Source: Trinickia sp. Y13 (lineage in GTDB: Bacteria > Pseudomonadota > Gammaproteobacteria > Burkholderiales > Burkholderiaceae). Taken from it: a DNA stretch of 64,000 nt. How positions within the stretch are numbered: the stretch's first letter is position 1; each line of letters starts with the position of its first letter. The position numbers and the translations under genes were made by a program. Positions 8,764-17,693 of this stretch are shown here, one piece after another. The notes beneath the pieces were generated by a model that had not been told where the DNA came from, ran no database searches, and was given only the letters and a program-made list of their open reading frames with translations. The DNA is taken from the NCBI RefSeq assembly GCF_029522115.1, contig NZ_JAKWFK010000017.1, forward strand, positions 44,262 to 108,261. Reading direction: 5' to 3'.

Positions 8764-9927
8764 ATGGCGAGCATTTCGTTACGTGGCGTGCAAAAGGCGT
8801 ACGGCGACGGTCCGCCGGTGATCCGCGACGTCGATCTCGAGATCGGCAAGAACGAGTTTTGTGTCTTCCTCGGCCCGTCCGGCTGCGGCAAGTCGACCTT
8901 GCTGCGCATGATCGCCGGCCTCGAAGACGTGACCGACGGCGACGTGTCGATCGGGGGCAAGCTCGTCAACGACGTCCCTGCCGCGCAGCGTGGCGTCGCG
9001 ATGGTCTTTCAAAGCTACGCGCTGTTTCCGCATATGACCGTCTACGAGAACATGGCCTTCGGGCTCAAGCTCGCCAAGACGCCCAAGGCCGAGATCGATC
9101 GGAAAGTGCGCGACGCCGCGCGCATCCTTCAACTCGACGCGCTTCTCGATCGGCATCCGAAAGCGCTGTCCGGGGGCCAACGTCAACGCGTGGCGATCGG
9201 CCGCGCGATCGTGCGCGAGCCCGGCGTCTTCTTGTTCGACGAGCCGCTGTCGAATCTCGATGCCACCTTGCGTGGACAGACGCGCATCGAAATCGCACGG
9301 CTGCATCGACAGTTCGCCAATGCCAGCGTCGTCTACGTGACGCACGATCAGATCGAAGCGATGACGCTCGCCGACAAAATCGTGCTGCTGCACGCGGGCA
9401 ACGACACCGAGCGCTTCGGCAGCATCGCGCAAATGGGCGCGCCGCTCGATCTCTATCACCGGCCCAAGAGCAAATTCGTCGCGGGCTTCATCGGCTCGCC
9501 ACGCATGAATTTTCTTCCGGCAAAGGTGGCCTCGATCGATGCCGACGGCATCGCCATCACGCTCGACGGCGGCGGCGAATCCGTGCGGCTGCCGTTGCAA
9601 GGCAAAGATCTAAGCATCGGCGCGCCGGTCACGTTCGGCGTGCGGCCGGAGCATCTCGAACCCATGCAGGGCGAAGCAACGCAAGCAAGCGAGCCCAGCG
9701 CCATTACGCTCGCACGCCCTATCTCCCTCGTCGAAGCGCTCGGGGAACACAGCTACGTGCACCTCGAGCAACCGGGCGGCGCAGCACTGATCGCCAAAGC
9801 GCCCGGCGATGCACGCTTAAAGCAAGGCGAGCGCGCACGGTTCTGCGCACCGGCGAGCGCCTGCCACCTTTTCGGCGAAGACGGCTTCGCCCTCGCTCCG
9901 CTCGACACCATCGAACAACATGCATAA
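8764..9927 (+). CDS. Sugar ABC transporter ATP-binding protein (MalK/UgpC type)
   Basis: This 387-residue ATPase powers uptake through the two permeases encoded further downstream. It has Walker [10 protein letters not shown] (about 37-45), the Q-loop F-Q-S-Y, the ABC signature L-S-G-G-Q-R-Q-R (about 137), Walker B V-F-L-F-D-E-P and the H-loop T-H-D-Q. The C-terminal third, from about residue 240, is the OB/TOBE-type regulatory domain of MalK-like ATPases (G-V-R-P-E-H-L). The ATG at 8764 has GGAG eight bases upstream. It is the first gene of the operon and lies directly behind the LacI-type operator, an unusual first position since the ATPase is often last. Confidence 0.92.
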   Translation: MASISLRGVQKAYGDGPPVIRDVDLEIGKNEFCVFLGPSGCGKSTLLRMIAGLEDVTDGDVSIGGKLVNDVPAAQRGVAMVFQSYALFPHMTVYENMAFGLKLAKTPKAEIDRKVRDAARILQLDALLDRHPKALSGGQRQRVAIGRAIVREPGVFLFDEPLSNLDATLRGQTRIEIARLHRQFANASVVYVTHDQIEAMTLADKIVLLHAGNDTERFGSIAQMGAPLDLYHRPKSKFVAGFIGSPRMNFLPAKVASIDADGIAITLDGGGESVRLPLQGKDLSIGAPVTFGVRPEHLEPMQGEATQASEPSAITLARPISLVEALGEHSYVHLEQPGGAALIAKAPGDARLKQGERARFCAPASACHLFGEDGFALAPLDTIEQHA

Positions 9928-9952
9928 GCGACAACGACAAGAGGACCGACGA

Positions 9953-11953
9953 ATGCGCCTAGGCGTTTGCTATTACCCCGAGCACTGGCCCGAAGCCATG
10001 TGGACAGAGGACGCTGCGCGAATGAAGGCGCTCGGCATCGACCAAGTGCGGATCGCCGAATTCGCCTGGAGCCGCATCGAACCGGCGCCCGGAGAATTCA
10101 ATTGGGGTTGGCTCGATCGCGCGATCGATACGCTCGCCGCCGAGGGCCTCAAAGTCGTCATGTGCACGCCCACGGCCACGCCGCCCAAGTGGCTCATCGA
10201 TCGCCACCCCGGCATCCTGCCCGTCGGCGCGGACGGAAGAGCCCGGGGTTTCGGATCGCGCCGCCACTACGATTTTTCGTCGCCCGCCTATTTCGAAGCG
10301 TCGAAAGCGATTTGCGAAGCCGTCGCTTCGCGTTATGGGCAGCACCCGGCTGTCGCCTATTGGCAAACCGACAACGAGTACGGTTGCCATCAAACCGTCG
10401 TCAGCTACTCGCCCGCCGCGCTCGCGCGTTTCCGTGCCTGGTTGAAGGCGCGCTATGGCAACGTCGATACGCTCAATCGCGCTTGGGGCACGGTGTTCTG
10501 GAGCATGGAATATCGCAGCTTCGAAGAAATCGACGCCCCGATCGGCACCGTCACCGAAGCGCATCCGTCGCACCGGCTCGACTATCGGCGCTTTGCCTCC
10601 GATGAGGTCAAGCGCTATAACCACATGCAAGTGGAAATCATCCGCAAGCATTCGCCCGGTCGTCCCATCGCGCACAACTTCATGCAGTTGTTCACCGAGT
10701 TCGATCACTACAAGGTTGCCGACGATTTGGACGTGGCCTCGTGGGACAGCTATCCGCTCGGCGCGCTCGAAGAGCAATGGTACGAGCCGGAGGTCAAGGC
10801 GAAATTCCTGCGCACCGGACACCCGGATTTCGCATCGTTCAATCACGACCTGTACCGCGGCATGTCGAAGCTGCCGTTCTGGGTGATGGAACAGCAACCG
10901 GGCCCGGTCAATTGGGCGAAATGGAATCCCGCGCCGCTTCCGGGAATGGTGCGCTTGTGGAGTTGGGAAGCCTTCTCCCACGGCGCCGGCTGCGTGTCGT
11001 ACTTCCGTTGGCGCCAAGCCCCGTTTGCACAGGAGCAAATGCATGCGGGACTGCACACGCCCGATAACCAGTTGGACATCGGCGGCAGCGAAGCGCAGCG
11101 CGTCGCGCAAGAGATTCGCGCGGTCATCGCAGCCGACGCCGATGCCGCGGGCGCAGTGCAAACGCCCGTCGCGCTCGTATTCGATTACGAAGCCAAATGG
11201 CTGTTCGAAGTGCAGCCGCAAGGGGTGGATTTTCATTACCCGCGTTTCGCCGTCGAATACTACTCGGCGCTGCGTGCACTCGGGTTCGACGTCGATATCG
11301 TCTCGACGCACGCGCCGCTCGATGGTTACAAGCTCATCGTCGTGCCGCCGCTGCCCGTCGTCTCCGACGATCTGGTCCGGCGGCTCGAAGCCACGCGCGC
11401 GCATGTCGTCCTCGGGCCGCGCACCGGATCGAAGACCGCCGATTTGCAAATCCCCGCCAACTTGCCGCCCGGGCCACTCGCATCGCTGCTTCCCGCGCGC
11501 GTCTGGCGGGTCGAATCGATGCGGCCCAACGTCACCTCGCGCGTCAGCTTCAGCGGCAGCGTACCCGAGGGCTATGCGCGGCACTGGCGCGATCTGCTCG
11601 ATGTCAGCGCCCGTGGCGACGCGCAGGCCCCTCAGGTTCGCGCGGCTTTCGCCGACGGTCATCCCGCCTACGTGAAGCACGGCGCCGTGCATTACCTGGC
11701 AAGTCTGTTCGACGAAGCATCGACTCAAGCGCTCTTCGCCCGCATCGCCCATGAAGCCGGTCTCGCCCCCGAACATCTGGGCGACGCCGTGCGGATGAGC
11801 CGGCGCGGCGGCCTGACGTGGGTGTTCAACTACGGCCCCGACGCGTATCGGTTACCGGCGGAGATACCCGACGATGCTTTCGTGATCGGCGCACACCATA
11901 TCGAAGCGCAAGGCGTCGCGGCCTACCGAACGCCTCGTCGAGAGCCCCGCTGA
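9953..11953 (+). CDS. Beta-galactosidase, glycoside hydrolase family 42
   Basis: The 666-residue enzyme hydrolyses terminal beta-galactosides, probably in the cytoplasm since no signal peptide is present. It opens with the GH42 hallmark [10 protein letters not shown]. The acid/base glutamate is E142 in T-D-N-E-Y-G-C-H and the nucleophile is E313 in V-M-E-Q-Q-P-G-P. Domain A (TIM barrel) spans about 1-385, domain B (trimerisation, GATase-like) about 390-590, and a short beta domain ends the protein. Length fits the family. The ATG at 9953 follows GAGGACC; the frame from 9920 overlaps the previous stop and lacks family residues. It lies between the ATPase and the binding protein, so import and hydrolysis are coupled in one operon. 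Confidence 0.93.
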   Translation: MRLGVCYYPEHWPEAMWTEDAARMKALGIDQVRIAEFAWSRIEPAPGEFNWGWLDRAIDTLAAEGLKVVMCTPTATPPKWLIDRHPGILPVGADGRARGFGSRRHYDFSSPAYFEASKAICEAVASRYGQHPAVAYWQTDNEYGCHQTVVSYSPAALARFRAWLKARYGNVDTLNRAWGTVFWSMEYRSFEEIDAPIGTVTEAHPSHRLDYRRFASDEVKRYNHMQVEIIRKHSPGRPIAHNFMQLFTEFDHYKVADDLDVASWDSYPLGALEEQWYEPEVKAKFLRTGHPDFASFNHDLYRGMSKLPFWVMEQQPGPVNWAKWNPAPLPGMVRLWSWEAFSHGAGCVSYFRWRQAPFAQEQMHAGLHTPDNQLDIGGSEAQRVAQEIRAVIAADADAAGAVQTPVALVFDYEAKWLFEVQPQGVDFHYPRFAVEYYSALRALGFDVDIVSTHAPLDGYKLIVVPPLPVVSDDLVRRLEATRAHVVLGPRTGSKTADLQIPANLPPGPLASLLPARVWRVESMRPNVTSRVSFSGSVPEGYARHWRDLLDVSARGDAQAPQVRAAFADGHPAYVKHGAVHYLASLFDEASTQALFARIAHEAGLAPEHLGDAVRMSRRGGLTWVFNYGPDAYRLPAEIPDDAFVIGAHHIEAQGVAAYRTPRREPR

Positions 11954-12014
11954 ATGCAGCGCAAACCGGACCCAAACGTAGCACCGACAACGACGTAAAA
12001 CACAGGAGACAGGC

Positions 12015-13268
12015 ATGACGTACAAACCCCGCACCATGCTCGCTGCCGTCGCGCTCGCCTCGGCCGTCGCGACGGGCGCGCTCGCCACGGCCGCTCAGGC
12101 CGGCACGCTCGAAGTGAACATCGCGTTCAAGGGCGCAAGCCAACGCGCGGTCTGGACTCAAGTGATCGACGAGTTCAAGAAGACCCACCCCGGCACCGAT
12201 GTCAAAGTGGCGTTCATCGACGAAGAAGCGTACAAAGTGCAGCTTCCGGCATGGTTGACGACGGCGCCGCCCGACATCGTGAACTGGCACGACGGCGAAC
12301 GCATGGCGTACTACGCACAGCGCGGTTTGTTCGAAGACTTATCGAGCGACTGGGCCAAGAACGGATGGGACAACACGTACGCGTCGACCAAGGAAGCATC
12401 GTCGTATAAGGGCAAGCAATACGCCGCGCCGACCGTCTACTACTCGTGGGGCATGTTCTATCGAAAAGATCTGTTCCAAAAGGTCGGCATCACCGGCGAG
12501 CCGAAAACTTGGAACGACTTCCTCGACGATTGCAAAAAGCTGAAAGCGGCCGGCATCACGCCGATCGCCGTGGCCGGACGCGACGCGTGGACACTGGCCG
12601 GCTGGTTCGACTATCTGGACCTGCGTTTGAACGGCAACGCTTTCCATCAAAAGCTGATGGCCGGCGAAGTGCCCTACACCGACGCGCGCGTGAAGAAGGT
12701 CTACACCACGTGGAAGCAGTTGCTCGATGCGGGCTACTTCATCGACAACTCGCTCTCCTACGATCTCGATGCCGCGCAGCCGTTCCTGTTCCAAGGCAAA
12801 GCGGCGATGATGCTGATGGGCACGTTCATCACGGGGGGCTTCTCGCCGACCGTGAAGTCCGAAATGGGCTACTTCCAATTCCCGATCATCGACGCGAACG
12901 TGCCGACCGCCGAGGACGGCCCCGTCGAAACGCTCAACATTCCGGCGAAGGCGAAGAACAAGGCGGATGCTCACGCCTTCCTCGCGTTCACCGAAACGCC
13001 GGAGATCGGCGCTCAACTCGGGAAAGGCCTTGGCTCGCTGTCTGCGAACAGCAAATCGCCGGAGCCGGAAGATCCGATTTCGAAGATCGGTTTCCAAATT
13101 CTGTCGAATACGAAGGGCGGCATCGCGCAGTTCTACGATCGCGACATGACCAAGGAGATGGCCGACGAAGGGATGAAGGGGATGCAGCAGTTCGTGTCCG
13201 ATCCGACCAAGCTCGACGCGATCCTGGCGCAACTCGAGCAGACTCGGCAACGCATCTATAAGAAGTAA
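12015..13268 (+). CDS. Sugar ABC transporter substrate-binding protein (family 1)
   Basis: The 417-residue product has a Sec signal peptide with a long alanine-rich hydrophobic core and a likely cleavage after A-Q-A at about residue 29. The mature part is a MalE-like extracellular solute-binding protein, with the typical early segment V-W-T-Q-V-I-D-E-F-K-K-T-H-P and many exposed tryptophans and tyrosines of a sugar cleft. It delivers substrate to the two permeases downstream. The neighbouring GH42 enzyme suggests a galactose-containing oligosaccharide (inference). An AGGAG site precedes the ATG. A stable stem-loop just after the stop may protect this message end, matching the usual excess of binding protein over permease. 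Confidence 0.92.
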   Translation: MTYKPRTMLAAVALASAVATGALATAAQAGTLEVNIAFKGASQRAVWTQVIDEFKKTHPGTDVKVAFIDEEAYKVQLPAWLTTAPPDIVNWHDGERMAYYAQRGLFEDLSSDWAKNGWDNTYASTKEASSYKGKQYAAPTVYYSWGMFYRKDLFQKVGITGEPKTWNDFLDDCKKLKAAGITPIAVAGRDAWTLAGWFDYLDLRLNGNAFHQKLMAGEVPYTDARVKKVYTTWKQLLDAGYFIDNSLSYDLDAAQPFLFQGKAAMMLMGTFITGGFSPTVKSEMGYFQFPIIDANVPTAEDGPVETLNIPAKAKNKADAHAFLAFTETPEIGAQLGKGLGSLSANSKSPEPEDPISKIGFQILSNTKGGIAQFYDRDMTKEMADEGMKGMQQFVSDPTKLDAILAQLEQTRQRIYKK

Positions 13269-13277
13269 GCGCGTGAT

Positions 13278-13319
13278 CGCGCGCGACGTCGATTAGCTTC
13301 GCTATCCCCGTCGCGCGCG
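13278..13319 (+). promoter_or_regulatory. Intercistronic stem-loop after the binding-protein gene
   Basis: An 11-bp perfect stem, CGCGCGCGACG paired with CGTCGCGCGCG, with a 20-base loop lies in the 78-base gap between the binding-protein and first permease genes. It has no T-tract. Such elements often stabilise the upstream message or cause partial termination in binding-protein operons; that role is inferred here. Confidence 0.5.
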
Positions 13320-13346
13320 CACGCTTAGTTCCATCAGGAGGTTGCC

Positions 13347-14315
13347 GTGTCTCACCTCGTCACTCATCGCTCCGATAGCGCCGCCAATCCGGCGCCGGGC
13401 GATGGCGTTTCCCCGACGCCGCGCGCGAGCCGTCCTGCCGGGCGCGGGCGCCGCCGCGCGTCGCCGACCGCGCGCCAGCAGCGCCGCGCGGCATGCCTGT
13501 TTCTCGCGCCGGCCTGCTTGATGGTGGCGATCTACGTCATCTGGCCCGTGTTGTCGACGATTCGCCTCAGTTTCTACAGCTGGGACGGCATGACCGATGC
13601 GACGTTCGTGGGGCTCGCCAATTACATCGAGCTCTTCCATGCCGCGACCTTCTACACCGCGCTGAAAAACAACGTCATTTGGCTCGCGATGTTTTTGCTT
13701 GCGCCGCCGATGGGCCTTGCGATCGCGCTGTATTTGAATCAAGCCGTGGCCGGCATCCGCATCGTCAAATCGCTGTTCTTTGCACCGTTCGTGCTGTCGG
13801 GCGTCGTGGTCGGCCTCATCTTCTCGTGGTTTTACGACCCCACGTTCGGGCTGCTCGCGCTCATCGTCGGGCACGGCATTCCCGTTCTAGGCGATCCTCG
13901 ATATGCGACGCCTGGCATCATCCTCGCCGCACTGTGGCCGCAAACGGCGTACTGCATGATTCTCTACCTCACGGGCCTGACGACGCTCAACAGCGAGCAG
14001 ATCGAAGCGGCCCGCATGGAAGGCGCAAAAGGATGGTCGTTGCTGTGGCACGTCATCCTTCCGCAATTAAGGCCCACGACGTTCATGGCGATCGTCGTCA
14101 CCGTCATCGGGGCATTGCGCAGCTTCGATTTGATTTCGGTCATGACGGGCGGCGGACCGTTCGAAAGCTCGACCGTGCTCGCCTACTACATGTACGACCA
14201 GGCGATCAAATACTACCGGCTTGGCTACTCCGCCGCGATCGCCGTGGTGTTGTTTGCGATCATGCTGCTGTATATCGTCTATCACTTGCGCCGGTTGCTC
14301 AGGAACGAACGTTAA
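13347..14315 (+). CDS. Sugar ABC transporter permease (MalF type)
   Basis: The 322-residue inner-membrane protein has six predicted membrane segments after a long basic, proline- and arginine-rich cytoplasmic N-terminus (about residues 1-48). The permease EAA loop that docks the ATPase is visible as E-A-A-R-M-E-G-A-K-G-W near residue 220. GTG at 13347 is chosen because AGGAGG sits six bases upstream; there is no better start before the first membrane segment. It pairs with the next gene to form the translocation channel of the importer. Confidence 0.9.
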   Translation: MSHLVTHRSDSAANPAPGDGVSPTPRASRPAGRGRRRASPTARQQRRAACLFLAPACLMVAIYVIWPVLSTIRLSFYSWDGMTDATFVGLANYIELFHAATFYTALKNNVIWLAMFLLAPPMGLAIALYLNQAVAGIRIVKSLFFAPFVLSGVVVGLIFSWFYDPTFGLLALIVGHGIPVLGDPRYATPGIILAALWPQTAYCMILYLTGLTTLNSEQIEAARMEGAKGWSLLWHVILPQLRPTTFMAIVVTVIGALRSFDLISVMTGGGPFESSTVLAYYMYDQAIKYYRLGYSAAIAVVLFAIMLLYIVYHLRRLLRNER

Positions 14316-14327
14316 GGAGTGCTGATT

Positions 14328-15179
14328 ATGTTTCCCATGCCGGTCGAGAAATGGAAGCCCGTATCGCGCCGCGCCTACCAATTGTCGCTGCCGGTCGCGC
14401 TCGTGATTTGGCTGCTGCCGATGATTGCGGTGATGGTGACTTCGATAAGATCCACGGAAGAACTCAGCGAAGGCAATTATTGGGGATGGCCGAAGCACTT
14501 CTCGCTCATCGAGAACTATCGGGAAGCGCTCACGACATCGCCCATGCTGCACTACTTCTGGAACAGCGTGCAAATCACGCTGCCCGCGGTGGCCGGCGCC
14601 ATCGCACTGGCGGCGCTGGCGGGCTTTGCGCTTGCCGTCTATCGGTTCCCCGGAAACTCCGCACTGTTCGCAACGTTCGTTGCGGGAAACTTCGTGCCGA
14701 TCCAAGTGCTGATGATCCCGGTGCGCGACTTGTCATTGCACCTCGGCTTGTACAACACGGTTAGCGGCTTGATCCTGTTTCATCTCTCGTTTCAAACCGG
14801 CTTTTGCGCGCTGTTTCTACGCAACTTCATCAAACAGTTGCCGTTCGAGCTGATCGAAGCGGCTCGGATCGAAGGCGCGAACGAATGGACCGTGTTCTTT
14901 CGGATCGTGCTGCCGTTGATTCGACCGGCGTTGGCGGCGCTCGGCATTCTCGTCTTCACTTTCGTGTGGAACGACTATTTCTGGGCGCTGTGCCTCACGC
15001 AAGGGGACGATGCCGCGCCCATCACGGTAGGCGTGGCCGCGCTCAAAGGCCAATGGACGACCGCTTGGAATCTCGTCTCGGCCGGGTCGATTCTCGCCGC
15101 GTTGCCGTCGGTGGCAATGTTCTTCGCCATGCAGAAGCATTTCGTCGCGGGACTCACGTTCGGGGCGACGAAGGGGTGA
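14328..15179 (+). CDS. Sugar ABC transporter permease (MalG type)
   Basis: This 283-residue inner-membrane protein is the second channel subunit. Six membrane segments are apparent, and the EAA loop reads E-A-A-R-I-E-G-A-N-E-W near residue 180. The ATG at 14328 has AAGGAG eight bases upstream; an in-frame GTG at 14319 overlaps that site and is rejected. It follows the MalF-type gene by 12 bases and closes the operon, with a hairpin soon after the stop. Confidence 0.9.
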   Translation: MFPMPVEKWKPVSRRAYQLSLPVALVIWLLPMIAVMVTSIRSTEELSEGNYWGWPKHFSLIENYREALTTSPMLHYFWNSVQITLPAVAGAIALAALAGFALAVYRFPGNSALFATFVAGNFVPIQVLMIPVRDLSLHLGLYNTVSGLILFHLSFQTGFCALFLRNFIKQLPFELIEAARIEGANEWTVFFRIVLPLIRPALAALGILVFTFVWNDYFWALCLTQGDDAAPITVGVAALKGQWTTAWNLVSAGSILAALPSVAMFFAMQKHFVAGLTFGATKG

Positions 15180-15191
15180 ATCCGTCGCTCG

Positions 15192-15226
15192 GGCCTGATG
15201 CCTTCGGATCAACGAGGCGTCAGGCC
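15192..15226 (+). terminator. Probable end of the galactoside operon transcript
   Basis: GGCCTGATGCC pairs with GGCGTCAGGCC (11 bp including one G-T pair) around a 13-base loop, 12 bases after the last permease stop. There is no T-tract, so it may be a weak terminator or a 3'-end protecting hairpin. Confidence 0.45.
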
Positions 15227-15258
15227 TAAGCGCACCCATGCCACCAATCGGGCTTTTA

Positions 15259-15281
15259 ATCATTCACTGCCAGTGAATGAT
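15259..15281. promoter_or_regulatory. Perfect 23-bp palindromic operator before the nitroreductase gene
   Basis: ATCATTCACTG and its exact reverse complement CAGTGAATGAT are separated by one base. The length and symmetry fit a dimeric TetR, MarR or HxlR-type repressor. It lies 76 bases before the nitroreductase start. No regulator gene adjoins it. Confidence 0.7.
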
Positions 15282-15357
15282 CTTCTTCCGCCTCGCGCAT
15301 TATCATTTTCGGGTGAAATCCTTATCCTGATGCGACCGCATTTAGGAAAGGATAGGA

Positions 15358-15975
15358 ATGAAGATCGACGCCATGCTCGCACTGATCGAGCGACGTGTTT
15401 CGGCCAACCGATTCGACGCGACCCACGTATTGCCGGATACGGTGATCGGCGAACTCGTGCGTCTCGCGACGCGCGCGCCGACCGCATATCACTTGCAGAA
15501 CTGGCGGTTCGTGGCGGTCAAGACGCCCGAAGCGAAAGCCACGTTACGCGCGCTTGCTTACGATCAAGCGAAGGTATCCGACGCCGCTGTCACGTTCATC
15601 GTCTGCGGGCAACTGCCGGATGCGCTGCGTATCCATGAAAGACTGAGCCCTTTCGTCGAAAGCGGCCATATGACGGCGGAGACATCGTCGAGTTGGCAAG
15701 ACGGTGCGCGAGCGCAATACGCGAACCCTCGGGACGCCCGCGATGAAGCCGTGCGTTCGGCGAGCCTCGGCGCAGCTACGCTGATCTATGCCGCCGAAGC
15801 GATGGGCTTCGTCTCGGGAGCCATGGGGGGATTCGACGCCGAAGGCGTGGCGCGCGCGTTTGCACTTGGCGCCGACGAAGTGCCCGTCATGCTCGTTTGC
15901 GTGGGTCGCGCCGCGCCGGGCAACTGGCCGCAAAAGCCGCGTCGCCCGCTGTCGGAAGTGCTGGTCATCGCATGA
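15358..15975 (+). CDS. Nitroreductase-family flavoprotein
   Basis: The 205-residue product has the nitroreductase fold: an N-terminal R-R-V-S-A-N-R-F segment binding FMN phosphate, then R-A-P-T-A-Y-H-L-Q-N-W-R-F at about 40-52, and the late G-A-M-G-G-F-D segment. Members reduce nitro groups, quinones or enones using NAD(P)H and FMN in the cytoplasm. The physiological substrate is not predictable. ATG 15358 is preceded by GGAAAGGATAGG. It is translationally coupled to the following exporter through an ATGA overlap, and the pair sits behind a perfect palindrome, which suggests induction by a toxic compound (inference). Confidence 0.85.
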   Translation: MKIDAMLALIERRVSANRFDATHVLPDTVIGELVRLATRAPTAYHLQNWRFVAVKTPEAKATLRALAYDQAKVSDAAVTFIVCGQLPDALRIHERLSPFVESGHMTAETSSSWQDGARAQYANPRDARDEAVRSASLGAATLIYAAEAMGFVSGAMGGFDAEGVARAFALGADEVPVMLVCVGRAAPGNWPQKPRRPLSEVLVIA

Positions 15976-16820
15976 AAACCACCGGCCAGGATGTGCTGCT
16001 CACCGCGATCGCGCCTATGGTGTGGGGCAGCACCTATATCGTCACGACTCAGTTTCTGCCTAATTTTTCGCCGATGACGGTCGCGATGCTGCGCGCGTTG
16101 CCGGCCGGGTTGTTGCTGCTCCTCATCGTGCGCCAACTGCCGCGCGGCATCTGGTGGTGGCGCGTCTTCGTTCTGGGCGCACTCAATATCTCGATCTTTT
16201 TGAGCATGCTGTTCGTCGCGGCCTACCGGCTCCCAGGCGGTGTGGCGGGCACGGTTGCGGCAGTGCAACCGCTATTCGCGGTCTTCTTGGCGAGGCTGTT
16301 GCTTTCGAGCGCTATTCGCCCTCTATCCATCTTGGCCGCGTTGCTTGGCGTCGCCGGCGTCGCGTTGCTCGTGTTGACGCCGCGCGCCGCGCTCGATTCG
16401 ATCGGGATCGCCGCCGGCCTTGCGGGCGCGGCGTCCATGGCCGTCGGCAATATCCTCACGCGTAAGTGGCAACCGCCCGTGTCGCTGCTTACCTTCACGG
16501 CGTGGCAATTGACTGCCGGGGGCATATTGCTGGTACCGGTCGTTTTGGCGTTTGCGCCGACACTGCCTGCGCCGACGGCGATCAATCTCGCGGCGCTGGC
16601 ATGGCTCGGGTTGATCGGGGCGGCGCTCACGTACGTGCTCTGGTTTCGGGGCATCGCTCGACTCGACGCCACGGCGGTTTCGCCGCTGCTGTTCATCAGC
16701 CCGTTGACGGCGGTCACTTTGGGCTGGACCTTCCTTGATCAAACGCTTAGCCCCATTCAAATCGCCGGTGTAGGATTCGTGATCGGAAGCATCTGGCTGA
16801 GCCAACGGCCCGCTCGCTAA
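15972..16820 (+). CDS. EamA/DMT-family transporter
   Basis: This 282-residue membrane protein has ten predicted membrane helices arranged as two EamA repeats (about 5-135 and 150-280). The start ATG overlaps the nitroreductase stop codon by four bases, so the two are translated together. Members export amino acids, metabolites or drugs. Co-expression with a nitroreductase suggests efflux of a reactive compound or its reduced product (inference). The longer frame from 15897 only extends back into the nitroreductase gene. Confidence 0.85.
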   Translation: MKTTGQDVLLTAIAPMVWGSTYIVTTQFLPNFSPMTVAMLRALPAGLLLLLIVRQLPRGIWWWRVFVLGALNISIFLSMLFVAAYRLPGGVAGTVAAVQPLFAVFLARLLLSSAIRPLSILAALLGVAGVALLVLTPRAALDSIGIAAGLAGAASMAVGNILTRKWQPPVSLLTFTAWQLTAGGILLVPVVLAFAPTLPAPTAINLAALAWLGLIGAALTYVLWFRGIARLDATAVSPLLFISPLTAVTLGWTFLDQTLSPIQIAGVGFVIGSIWLSQRPAR

Positions 16821-16877
16821 GGCCGCGCGCCACCGGTGCCCGCCATTCATCGTTCACCCTACCGAGAGACATCCGCC

Positions 16878-17678
16878 ATGCGATTCGTGCGTCTTGCCGT
16901 TGCGTTGCTCGCTGTTCTCGCTTCAACGTCGGCCCTCGCGAAAATGGTCGCCCAACCCGTTAGCTGGACGTTGGGCGGTACGACTTTCAAGAGCTTGCTT
17001 GTTTATGACGATGCAACTCAAGCCAAGCGGCCAGGGCTCGTGATGGTGCCGAACTGGACCGGCGTCAACGATATCGCTATTGCAAAAGCGAAAAGAATCG
17101 CCGGCAAGGACTACGTCATTTTGCTGACGGACATGTACGGGGAAAGCGTGCGGCCGAAAAATGACGCGGAAGCGAAGGCGGCTGTCGCGCCGCTTTATCA
17201 GGATCGAAATCTGATGCGCGCACGCATCGACAAAGCTTTCGATCAACTTAAGGCCGAGGCCGCGCATGCGCCGATCGATCTTTCGCGTCTCGCAGCCATC
17301 GGATTTTGCTTCGGCGGTGCGGTGGTGCTCGACCTTGCGCGCAGTGGCGCCGACGCCAAAGCCGTGGTTGCATTTCATGGCGATTTGAGCACGGACGACC
17401 CCTCGCTCGCTTCGCGTATCAAGGCCCGCGTGCTGGCCATCAACGGCTCCGACGACGCCTTCACCATGCCCGACGTGCCGAAGTTCACCGAGCAAATGAA
17501 GCAGAGCCCGGCCGATTGGCAGTTCGTCGAGATCGGGCATGTCGTGCACTGCTTCACGGAGACGGAAGCGACCGGCAAGACGGGCAATTGCCGGTACGAC
17601 GAGAAAGCGGCGGCGCGCTCGTATCGGATGATGCGGGATTGGTTGGCGGAGAGCTTTGGGAGCGAGATGAAGCAATAG
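16878..17678 (+). CDS. Exported dienelactone-hydrolase-family protein
   Basis: The 266-residue alpha/beta hydrolase begins with a Sec signal peptide (about 1-21, ending A-L-A). The nucleophile elbow is G-F-C-F-G-G with C144 as nucleophile, followed by an aspartate in G-S-D-D-A-F (D192 or D193) and a histidine in I-G-H-V-V-H-C (H221 or H224), forming the Cys-Asp-His triad of dienelactone hydrolases. Predicted periplasmic location is unusual for carboxymethylenebutenolidase itself, so the substrate is open. It follows the EamA gene by 57 bases and may be on the same transcript. It converges with the next gene, whose stop is 15 bases away. Confidence 0.82.
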   Translation: MRFVRLAVALLAVLASTSALAKMVAQPVSWTLGGTTFKSLLVYDDATQAKRPGLVMVPNWTGVNDIAIAKAKRIAGKDYVILLTDMYGESVRPKNDAEAKAAVAPLYQDRNLMRARIDKAFDQLKAEAAHAPIDLSRLAAIGFCFGGAVVLDLARSGADAKAVVAFHGDLSTDDPSLASRIKARVLAINGSDDAFTMPDVPKFTEQMKQSPADWQFVEIGHVVHCFTETEATGKTGNCRYDEKAAARSYRMMRDWLAESFGSEMKQ

Positions 17679-17693
17679 GCATCGAATCGTCTT

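Noticed and set aside
9959..11776. Large minus-strand frame (605 codons) across the beta-galactosidase gene
   Set aside because: It is the reverse shadow of a high-GC gene with strong codon bias; the translation is Arg/His/Gly-rich and lacks any family motif, while the plus-strand GH42 catalytic residues are intact.
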